Origin: Pseudomonadota bacterium
Lineage (GTDB): Bacteria; Desulfobacterota; Desulfovibrionia; Desulfovibrionales; Desulfovibrionaceae
Length of the DNA stretch: 6,070 nucleotides
Direction: 5' to 3'
NCBI GenBank assembly: GCA_018822065.1
Contig: JAHJKV010000272.1
Coordinates: 1 to 6,070, forward strand
Shown: positions 1-5,248 of the stretch, piece by piece
Numbering within the stretch: the first letter of the stretch is position 1
How the letters are laid out: the number at the start of each line of letters is the position of its first letter
Position numbers and translations under genes: made by a program
Notes under the pieces: model-generated
The model's database searches: none
What the model saw: only the letters and a program-made list of their open reading frames with translations
What the model was told of the DNA's origin: nothing

Positions 1-1814
1 CCATGGGTTGGACCCAGCATACCGTGGGCGTGCAGAACATCCGTGCCATGGCCATCAACCAGCTGCTGTTGGGCAACATCGGCATGGCCGGCGGCGGCGT
101 GAACGCGCTGCGCGGCGAATCCAACGTGCAGGGCTCCACGGACCATTGCTTGCTCTACCACATCCTGCCCGGCTACCTGAGCACGCCTCTGGCGGGCTTG
201 GACACCCTGGCTGCGTATGATGAAAAGAACACGCCCGTGTCCAACGATCCCAAGAGCGCCAACTGGTGGGGCAACTTCCCCAAATACTCCGCCAGTCTGA
301 TCAAGTCCATGTATCTGGACTCCGATCCTGCCGAGGCATATCCCTATCTGCCCAAGCTGGATACCATGTCCGCCCGCGAATACTCCTGGCTGGCCCTGTT
401 TGACAAAATGGACGCGGGACAGTTCAAGGGTCTGTTTGCCTGGGGCATGAATCCCGCCTGTTCCGGTGCCAACGCCAACAAAAACCGGCGCGCTTTCGCC
501 AACCTTGACTGGCTGGTGAATGTGAACATCTTCCCCAACGAGACCGGCTGGTTCTGGGAAGGTCCGGACATGGAACCGGAGAAGATCAAGACCGAGGTCT
601 TCTTCCTGCCCTGTGCCGTCTCCATCGAGAAGGAAGGCAGCATCACCAACTCCGGCCGCTGGATGCAGTGGCGCTACAAGGGGCCGGATGCGCCCAATGG
701 CCTCAAGCCTGACGGCGACATTATGTACGAGCTGATGAGCGAGATTCAGCATATGTACAAGGAAGAGGGTGGTGCATATCCTGAACCGATCACCAAGCTG
801 ACCTGGGACGCCATCGCCACGGACGGTGTGTTCGACGCCAACAAGACCGCCAAACTGATCAACGGATTCTTCACCAAGGATACCGAGATCAAGGACACGA
901 TGTACAAGAAGGGCGAGCAGGTTCCGAGCTTCGCCTTCCTGCAGGCGGACGGCTCCACCTGTTCCGGCAACTGGTTGTATTGCAACTCCTACACGGAAAA
1001 GGGCAACATGGCGGCTCGTCGCTCCGTGGTCCAGACCCCGATGCAGGAAAAAATTGGCCTGTTCCCCAACTGGTCCTGGTGCTGGCCTGTGAACCGTCGC
1101 ATCCTCTACAACCGTGCCTCCGTGGACGCACAGGGCAAGCCCTGGGCCCCGCAGAAGCCCGTTGTGGAATGGACCGGCCCCGACACCAAGTGGAAGGGCG
1201 ATGTGCCTGACGGCGGCTGGGCTCCTCAAGACAAGTACGCCTTCATCATGCGCAAGCATGGTCATGGCCAGCTCTTTGGTCCCGGACGCGCTGATGGCCC
1301 GCTTCCCGAATACTACGAACCCCTGGAATGCCCTGTGAAATCGCATCCGTTCTCTTCGACGCTGCACAACCCCACCGCGCTCAAGTTCGACGACGAAGAA
1401 AAGTCCGTGTGCGATCCGCGTTATCCCTTCGTCTGTTCCACCTACCGGGTGACCGAGCACTGGCAGACCGGTGTCATGACCAGAAACACGCCCTGGCTGA
1501 CGGAAACCGAACCCCAGATGTTCGTTGAGATGAGCACGCAGCTTGCCAAGCAACGCGGCATCGTGAACGGGGAACGGGTTGTCATCGAGAGTCAGCGCGG
1601 AACTGTCTGGGCCGTCGCCATGGTCACCGAACGCATCCAGCCCTTCACGGTGCAGGGTGAGACGGTGCACCAGGTGGGTATCCCCTGGCACTTTGGCTGG
1701 ACCTGGCCCAATGATGGTGGCGACTCCGCCAACCTCTTGACCCCGTCCGTTGGCGATCCGAATACGGGTATTCCCGAAACCAAGGCGTTCATGGTGAACG
1801 TCAGAAAGGCCTAA
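1..1814 (+). CDS. fdhA: Formate dehydrogenase catalytic (alpha) subunit, C-terminal ~60%, 5' truncated by window edge
   Basis: Catalytic subunit of a bis-MGD (Mo or W) formate dehydrogenase, which interconverts formate and CO2. The reading frame is open from the first base, so the ATG at position 3 is an internal Met (context MGWTQHTVGVQN) and not a start. About 603 residues are visible; family length near 1005 implies roughly 400 are missing, including the Tat signal, the [4Fe-4S] motif and the Sec/Cys active-site residue. Visible residues 34-44 (NALRGESNVQG) hold the family's conserved active-site arginine (R37, codon 111-113). The MGD-binding C-terminal domain spans about 475-603 (from PFVCSTYRVTEHW to the end). 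C443 and C470 are 27 apart, like the redox-switch pair I recall from D. vulgaris FdhA. No in-frame TGA lies in this part. Followed by fdhB at 10 bp. Periplasmic location is inferred from the family. Identity is very secure; metal (W or Mo) and Sec versus Cys cannot be told. Confidence 0.97.
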   Translation, partial: MGWTQHTVGVQNIRAMAINQLLLGNIGMAGGGVNALRGESNVQGSTDHCLLYHILPGYLSTPLAGLDTLAAYDEKNTPVSNDPKSANWWGNFPKYSASLIKSMYLDSDPAEAYPYLPKLDTMSAREYSWLALFDKMDAGQFKGLFAWGMNPACSGANANKNRRAFANLDWLVNVNIFPNETGWFWEGPDMEPEKIKTEVFFLPCAVSIEKEGSITNSGRWMQWRYKGPDAPNGLKPDGDIMYELMSEIQHMYKEEGGAYPEPITKLTWDAIATDGVFDANKTAKLINGFFTKDTEIKDTMYKKGEQVPSFAFLQADGSTCSGNWLYCNSYTEKGNMAARRSVVQTPMQEKIGLFPNWSWCWPVNRRILYNRASVDAQGKPWAPQKPVVEWTGPDTKWKGDVPDGGWAPQDKYAFIMRKHGHGQLFGPGRADGPLPEYYEPLECPVKSHPFSSTLHNPTALKFDDEEKSVCDPRYPFVCSTYRVTEHWQTGVMTRNTPWLTETEPQMFVEMSTQLAKQRGIVNGERVVIESQRGTVWAVAMVTERIQPFTVQGETVHQVGIPWHFGWTWPNDGGDSANLLTPSVGDPNTGIPETKAFMVNVRKA

Positions 1815-1820
1815 GGAGGA
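1813..1820 (+). promoter_or_regulatory. Strong ribosome binding site of fdhB
   Basis: AAGGAGGA overlaps the fdhA stop codon (TAA 1812-1814) and ends 4 bases before the ATG at 1825. It is a near-perfect Shine-Dalgarno match, fixes the fdhB start, and suggests coupled translation of the two subunits, which form a heterodimer. Confidence 0.85.
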
Positions 1821-1824
1821 AGAC

Positions 1825-2550
1825 ATGGGAAAGACATTCTTTGTCGACCTGACCAAGTGCACGGCCTGCCGGGGATGCCAGGTAGCCTGCAAGCAGTGGA
1901 AGAAACTCCCCGCCGAAAAGACGGTCAACAGCGGTTCCCACCAGAACCCGCCCGACCTCTCCGGCTCTACCCTTAAACTGGTCCGCTTCAAGGAGCAGGT
2001 CATTGATGGCAAGCTGAACTGGCTGTTCTTGCCCGAACAGTGCCGCCATTGCATCGATCCTCCGTGTGTTGCCTCCGCCCAGGTCGACGGTTCCATGATT
2101 CACGACGAAGTGACCGGAGCCGTGATCTATACCGATAAATCGGCCAAGGAGAACTATCAGGACATCCGGGATTCGTGCCCTTACGACATTCCCAGGCAGG
2201 ACCCTGCCACGGGTGTTTTGATGAAATGTGACATGTGCAATGACCGCGTGCATGCCGGGATGCTGCCATCCTGCGTGCTCTCCTGCCCCACCGGGGCCAT
2301 GGACTTCGGCGATCGCGTGGACATGCTCAACAAGGCCGAGCGGAATCTCGCTGCCGCCAAGGGGAAATATCCTCAGGCACAGCTTGTGGACCTGGATGAT
2401 GTTCGCGTGATCTATCTGGCCGCTGTGCCGGTCCAGTTGTATCATGAGAAACTCTCTGCCTATGGCGCCAGCAATAACAGGCGGGGCCCGCTTTCGCGCA
2501 AGGAATTCCTTGCCAAGCTGGGCAGCCCGATCAAGCGCATGACCTCTTAA
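1825..2550 (+). CDS. fdhB: Formate dehydrogenase iron-sulfur (beta) subunit, soluble type
   Basis: Electron-transfer subunit carrying electrons between the FdhA cofactor and an external partner, in Desulfovibrio typically periplasmic cytochrome c3. The 241 residues contain exactly 12 cysteines: C12/C15/C18/C22 (CxxCxxCxxxC), C73/C76/C81 (CxxCxxxxC), C118 (SCPYDIP), C135/C138, C150 and C154 (CVLSCPTG). This suits three [4Fe-4S] clusters, as in the D. gigas-type enzyme. The second motif lacks the nearby fourth Cys found in four-cluster relatives such as FdnH (it reads CVASAQVD); C118 may complete that cluster. There is no C-terminal transmembrane helix, unlike E. coli FdnH, so the enzyme should be the soluble FdhAB form. 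There is no signal peptide either (it starts MGKTFFVDL), consistent with Tat export together with FdhA. Start fixed by the strong RBS at 1813-1820. Residues from about 205 onward look basic and less conserved. Confidence 0.97.
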   Translation: MGKTFFVDLTKCTACRGCQVACKQWKKLPAEKTVNSGSHQNPPDLSGSTLKLVRFKEQVIDGKLNWLFLPEQCRHCIDPPCVASAQVDGSMIHDEVTGAVIYTDKSAKENYQDIRDSCPYDIPRQDPATGVLMKCDMCNDRVHAGMLPSCVLSCPTGAMDFGDRVDMLNKAERNLAAAKGKYPQAQLVDLDDVRVIYLAAVPVQLYHEKLSAYGASNNRRGPLSRKEFLAKLGSPIKRMTS

Positions 2551-2573
2551 CCGAGAACACCTCCAGATGATGA

Positions 2574-2591
2574 AGGGGGCGAAAGCCCCCT
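2574..2591 (+). other. GC-rich hairpin with GAAA tetraloop after fdhB
   Basis: Perfect 7-bp stem AGGGGGC/GCCCCCT (2574-2580 with 2585-2591) closed by a GNRA loop GAAA, 23 bases after the fdhB stop. No T-run follows (next bases are CTCCAAATGG), so it is not a standard intrinsic terminator. It could protect the 3' end of an fdhAB message or slow transcription between fdhB and the downstream redox genes. The structure is seen in the sequence; the role is inferred. Confidence 0.6.
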
Positions 2592-2652
2592 CTCCAAATG
2601 GAGTCCTCCCCCCCAGGGTTCCGGCCTCCAAGCCGGGACCCTCACGGGGGAG
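2592..2652 (+). other. Structured leader RNA candidate upstream of first TlpA-like gene
   Basis: A small CTCC/GGAG hairpin (2592-2595 with 2600-2603, loop AAAT) is followed by a long two-part stem. The outer stem is CTCCCCC 2606-2612 with GGGGGAG 2646-2652. The inner stem is 10 bp, GGGTTCCGGC 2616-2625 with GCCGGGACCC 2632-2641 (one U-G pair), with a 6-base loop CTCCAA. Together with the hairpin at 2574-2591 it fills most of the 155-bp spacer between fdhB and the next gene. G-runs at 2575-2579 and 2646-2650 could each pair with either C-run (2586-2590 or 2608-2614), so alternative folds are possible. A-rich AGAAAAGGAAACG follows directly. No T-tract, so not a terminator. It matches no riboswitch class I recognise. 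Confidence 0.5.
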
Positions 2653-2705
2653 AAAAGGAAACGATGCAGGCAGGGTATTGGTGGCGTGTACTGGCGGAAG
2701 CAGCC

Positions 2706-3257
2706 ATGAAAAACGCCGTTTGCGTTGTGCCGCTGCTGATCGTCCTTTTGGTCCAACCCCTGCTCTGCCACGGGGGGCAGGCTTTCCCCGATTTTTCTCT
2801 GCAGGGCGAACTCACGCAGGAGCATCGGCAATACCTGGGAGTGGATTCTCCCTTGGTGCGATTATCCGAGGTGCAGGCGGAGTACCTGTTCATCGAGGTC
2901 TATTCCCTCTACTGTGCCCCGTGCCAGCGCGAAGCGCCCACCGTGAACGAGATGTATGAAACAACGATACGCACGGGGCTCGGTTCCACCGTCAAGTTTC
3001 TTGGGATTGCCGCTGGGAACACTCCCTACGAGGTGGAGGTGTTCCGTGAGCAATTCCAGGTGGAGTTCCCCTTGTTCTCCGACGAGGACTATGTGGTGCA
3101 CGAGGCAATAGGGAATATGGGGACGCCCTATTTTGTCCTGGTTCGTGTAGGTGGAACGGACAATCTTGAAGTACTCTATGCCCATGAAGGTGCCCCCGAG
3201 CAAATGGAGGGGGTGTATGAGGAAATGATCAGGCTCGCCATCCCTTCTGACCAATAG
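2706..3257 (+). CDS. Exported TlpA/thioredoxin-like protein 1 (CAPC active site)
   Basis: Probable periplasmic thiol-disulfide protein of 183 residues. A Sec signal peptide covers about 1-26 (MKN, a long hydrophobic run, then GQA before FPDF); C21 follows PLL and is not a good lipobox. The mature part is a TlpA-like thioredoxin fold with active site C70-A-P-C73 in EVYSLYCAPCQ and a cis-Pro loop GTP (P141) before YFVLVR. These two are the only mature cysteines. Tyr replaces the usual Trp before the first Cys. In-frame ATGs lie upstream at 2598 and 2664, the latter with AAAGGA 2654-2659. I chose 2706 because it gives exactly 26 residues before FPDF, as in the downstream paralogue, and has GGAAG at 2696-2700. 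The ungapped match to that paralogue over about 120 residues is near half identical by hand count. Substrate unknown; FdhA, the neighbouring peroxiredoxin or cytochrome maturation are possibilities. Confidence 0.88.
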   Translation: MKNAVCVVPLLIVLLVQPLLCHGGQAFPDFSLQGELTQEHRQYLGVDSPLVRLSEVQAEYLFIEVYSLYCAPCQREAPTVNEMYETTIRTGLGSTVKFLGIAAGNTPYEVEVFREQFQVEFPLFSDEDYVVHEAIGNMGTPYFVLVRVGGTDNLEVLYAHEGAPEQMEGVYEEMIRLAIPSDQ

Positions 3258-3278
3258 CACGATGCTGTTTTAATCACT

Positions 3279-3283
3279 GGAGG
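3279..3283 (+). promoter_or_regulatory. Ribosome binding site of second TlpA-like gene
   Basis: GGAGG ending 4 bases before the ATG at 3288, in a 30-bp spacer with no sign of a terminator or separate promoter. It supports this start and co-transcription with the preceding gene. Confidence 0.8.
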
Positions 3284-3287
3284 TCCC

Positions 3288-3833
3288 ATGACTTTCTTTT
3301 GCCGTTTTCTGGCTGCGCTTTTTTTCGTCATCATGCTTTTGCCTGCGGTTGCGGCCGCGCGTGAATTTCCGGATTTCCTCTTGGAAGGCGATATTGACCA
3401 GACCCAGCTGGATTCCCTGGGAGTGGCACAATTGCCGTTGCATCTTTCAGACATCAAGGCAGAGTACCTGCTGGTCGAGGTGTTCAGCATGTATTGCCCC
3501 ATCTGTCAGGGCGAGGCCGAGCACGTGAACCTGCTTCATGAGTTGATTCTCGGGGATGGGCTGAACGATCGGCTCAAGATCGTGGGCATCGGTACCGGCA
3601 ATACTCCCTTTGAGGTGCAGCTCTTTCGCGACCAGTATGACATTAAATTTCCCCTGTTTCATGATGAGCAGTTTGAGGTCAACACGGCTCTTGGTCAGGT
3701 AGGGACTCCACATTTCGTCCTGTTGCGAAACAGTGGTCCGGATGCTCTTGAGGAACTGCTGGTTGAGGAGGGTGTGATGGATAATCTTGATGCCTTTTAT
3801 GCCCGGATTCTGAAAGCAGCAGGGCTCAAGTAG
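3288..3833 (+). CDS. Exported TlpA/thioredoxin-like protein 2 (CPIC active site), tandem paralogue
   Basis: Second thiol-disulfide protein, 181 residues, paralogous to the gene just upstream. The signal peptide is about 1-24 (MTFFCRF, hydrophobic core, then AVAAA before REFPDF), with no lipobox. Shared blocks with the first copy include FPDF, AEYL, EVFSMYC, GNTPFEVQLFRDQ, FPLFHDE and GTPHFVLLR. The active site is C70-P-I-C73 and the cis-Pro is P141, the same numbering as the first copy, so the two align without gaps to that point. The C-terminal 35 or so residues diverge. CPIC instead of CAPC predicts a different thiol redox potential, so the two may act as reductant and oxidant, or on different partners. 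Its stop codon overlaps the RBS of the next gene, indicating translational coupling. Periplasmic location is inferred from the signal peptide; the specific role is unknown. Confidence 0.9.
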   Translation: MTFFCRFLAALFFVIMLLPAVAAAREFPDFLLEGDIDQTQLDSLGVAQLPLHLSDIKAEYLLVEVFSMYCPICQGEAEHVNLLHELILGDGLNDRLKIVGIGTGNTPFEVQLFRDQYDIKFPLFHDEQFEVNTALGQVGTPHFVLLRNSGPDALEELLVEEGVMDNLDAFYARILKAAGLK

Positions 3834-3836
3834 GAG
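3832..3836 (+). promoter_or_regulatory. Ribosome binding site of peroxiredoxin-like gene, overlapping upstream stop codon
   Basis: AGGAG shares two bases with the TAG stop at 3831-3833. Spacing is 4 bases to the ATG at 3841 and 7 to the ATG at 3844. Both are in frame, and the second has the more usual spacing. The overlap suggests translational coupling of the two genes. Confidence 0.7.
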
Positions 3837-3840
3837 ATGA

Positions 3841-4455
3841 ATGATGCGCAGTGTTGTGTTTTTGCCTCTATTGGTTTCGATGTTTTTGGGGCTGGTTGTT
3901 GTTCCTGCCTTGGTCGTTCAGCCTGCTCAGGCGGAATTTACCAAGGGGGCTCTGTATGACCCCGGAACTCTCAAACCCCGCGATAGTAAACTTAAGGTGG
4001 CAGTAGGCGACCCTGCTCCCGAGTTTGAACTGCCCTCCCTTGTTCATGGCACAGTCCGGCTTTCGGACTACCTGGGAAAACAAAACGTTGTGCTCTCCTT
4101 CGTGCCTGCGGCCTGGACCCCGGTCTGCTCGGGTCAGTGGCCCGGCTACAACCTGGCCAAGCGAATCTTTAGCCAGAACAATACGGTGCTCCTCGGCATC
4201 ACCGTGGACAACCTGCCCACGCTGCACGCCTGGACCGCCGCCATGGGTGACCTCTGGTTTCCAGTGCTTTCCGACTTCTGGCCTCACGGCGAAGTGGCCT
4301 CCCGCTACGGTCTGCTGCGCGGCGAAGGCGTCACTGAACGGGCGCTGGTGGTCATCGATACCAAGGGGGTTATTCGCTACCTGGACGTGAGCGACATCAA
4401 CAAGCGGCCAGACCTGGGCGTCCTGGCCAAGGAATTGGACAAGCTCAACCAGTAG
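3841..4455 (+). CDS. Exported peroxiredoxin-like (AhpC/TSA, redoxin family) protein with a single cysteine
   Basis: 204 residues, with a Sec signal peptide of about 1-31 (long hydrophobic run ending QPAQA before EFTKG). The redoxin domain begins near VGDPAPEFELPSL (residues 55-67). The peroxidatic motif PxxxTxxC is intact: P89, T93 and C96 in PAAWTPVCSGQ. R167 (ERALVVID) fits the second conserved catalytic arginine position. C96 is the only cysteine in the whole protein, so it cannot use an internal resolving Cys and would need an outside thiol; the two TlpA-like proteins just upstream are obvious candidates. The usual role would be reduction of H2O2 or organic peroxides, here in the periplasm of an anaerobe. 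The start is either 3841 or 3844 (Met-Met); 3844 has better spacing from the RBS. Last gene before the terminator. Family call is firm; peroxidase activity is inferred. Confidence 0.88.
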   Translation: MMRSVVFLPLLVSMFLGLVVVPALVVQPAQAEFTKGALYDPGTLKPRDSKLKVAVGDPAPEFELPSLVHGTVRLSDYLGKQNVVLSFVPAAWTPVCSGQWPGYNLAKRIFSQNNTVLLGITVDNLPTLHAWTAAMGDLWFPVLSDFWPHGEVASRYGLLRGEGVTERALVVIDTKGVIRYLDVSDINKRPDLGVLAKELDKLNQ

Positions 4456-4478
4456 GCGGGATTGAGCGAGATTGCTTC

Positions 4479-4505
4479 AGGGCACCCTTTGGGGGTGCCC
4501 TTTTT
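4479..4505 (+). terminator. Rho-independent terminator of the fdh/thiol-redox operon
   Basis: Perfect 9-bp stem AGGGCACCC (4479-4487) with GGGTGCCCT (4493-4501), loop TTTGG, followed by a T-run to 4505 and then GTGTT. It lies 23 bases after the last plus-strand stop. Read on the minus strand, the stem is followed by GAAGCAAT with no T-run, so it mainly serves the plus strand, though the stem may also hinder convergent transcription from the two-component genes. Confidence 0.92.
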
Positions 4506-4512
4506 GTGTTGG

Positions 4513-5238
4513 TCAGTGGGTGAGTTTCGAGCCGGGAGAGGTTTTTTCGTCCACCACCTCGGCCAAGTTGGAGATGCCCACCATCTTGAACACGGTCTTG
4601 AAGTTGGTGGAGAGGCCGAGCAGTCTCACTTCCAGTCCCTGGTCGCGACATTGGGCCAAAAGCTCTGTGAGGGTAGCGATGCCAGCGCCGTTGATGGACA
4701 CGCTTTTTTCAAAAAGAATGTCGATGGTGCCTGAGCTGTGTTCTCTGGCCGAGGCAAAGGCCTCCTTGAGACCGGGGACACTCAGGACAGAGATGTTGCC
4801 CCGGAGGTGGATTTGTGCCGCTTGCTCTGTCGGTAGCATGGAAACCTGGGTTTGTTCCTGACGGAAAACTGCCAGACGTTCTTCGGCTCGTTTGAGAGCG
4901 ATTTCCAGGGCTTCGCGGTGTACGGGCTTGTTGATGAAGTCTGTGGCGTCGAGGTTGAGGGATTTGATGGCCAGTTCCATGTCGCCGTGTCCAGTGATGA
5001 TGATCACCTCGGCGCGCGGGTTCATTTTTTTGATGTTTTCGAGCACTTCGATACCGTCCATGATCGGCATCTTGATGTCCGTCAGTATGATGTCCGGTCG
5101 CTCGGCTGCAAAGGCCTCCAGGCCTTCCTTGCCATTCTCCGCAGTGATGGTGTCATACCCGAAGGCATCCAGCAGCAGGCGGAAGAGCTTGAGGGTGGGC
5201 TTTTCGTCGTCGATGACAAGAATCTTTTTTTTGCTCAT
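4513..5238 (-). CDS. Response regulator with receiver (REC) domain fused to a C-terminal STAS domain
   Basis: 241 residues. The REC domain is about 3-122 with all signature residues: acidic pair D10/D11 (VIDDE), phosphoacceptor D54 (ILTDIKMP), T82 (IITGHGD) and K104 (INKPV). A short linker rich in charged and Gln residues (118-135) joins it to a STAS-like domain at about 142-232 (IHLRGNISVLSV, then LFEKSVSINGAGIATL, then EVRLLGLSTNFKTVFKMVGI). There is no DNA-binding helix-turn-helix. At the loop where anti-anti-sigma factors carry the phosphorylated Ser (typically DSSG), this protein reads NGAG (183-186), so Ser phosphorylation there is unlikely. Output is probably by protein-protein contact, for example within a partner-switching or signalling complex. 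Start ATG (5236-5238) lies 10 bp after the kinase stop, with a weak AGGT in between. The cognate partner is almost surely the kinase upstream; the downstream target is unknown. Confidence 0.93.
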   Translation of the reverse strand: MSKKKILVIDDEKPTLKLFRLLLDAFGYDTITAENGKEGLEAFAAERPDIILTDIKMPIMDGIEVLENIKKMNPRAEVIIITGHGDMELAIKSLNLDATDFINKPVHREALEIALKRAEERLAVFRQEQTQVSMLPTEQAAQIHLRGNISVLSVPGLKEAFASAREHSSGTIDILFEKSVSINGAGIATLTELLAQCRDQGLEVRLLGLSTNFKTVFKMVGISNLAEVVDEKTSPGSKLTH

Positions 5239-5248
5239 GCTGACCTGC

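Noticed and set aside
3..5. ATG at the left edge as the start of the formate dehydrogenase gene
   Set aside because: The residues there are core family sequence well inside the protein (followed by the active-site Arg segment), with no Tat signal or iron-sulfur motif before them; the gene is cut by the window edge.
2574..2600. Intrinsic terminator directly after fdhB
   Set aside because: The stem is strong, but no T-run follows; the sequence after it is CTCCAAATGGAG. Kept only as a hairpin of unknown role.
1801..2631. Long minus-strand open frame opposite fdhB
   Set aside because: It is a GC-driven antisense shadow. It has no recognisable domain and lies opposite a gene whose cysteine motifs are fully conserved.
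2598..2705. Earlier starts (2598 or 2664) for the first TlpA-like protein
   Set aside because: 2598 starts within the hairpin region with no RBS. 2664 has an RBS-like AAAGGA but would put a long, acidic n-region before the signal peptide. The paralogue's exactly equal leader length supports 2706, though 2664 is not fully excluded.
2751..2777. Lipoprotein signal (lipobox) in the first TlpA-like protein at C21
   Set aside because: The residues before the Cys are P-L-L, not the usual small residues at -1 and -3; the GQA site before FPDF fits signal peptidase I better.
3837..3839. ATG at 3837 as the start of the peroxiredoxin-like gene
   Set aside because: It is out of frame with the redoxin domain, directly abuts the RBS and gives only a short peptide.
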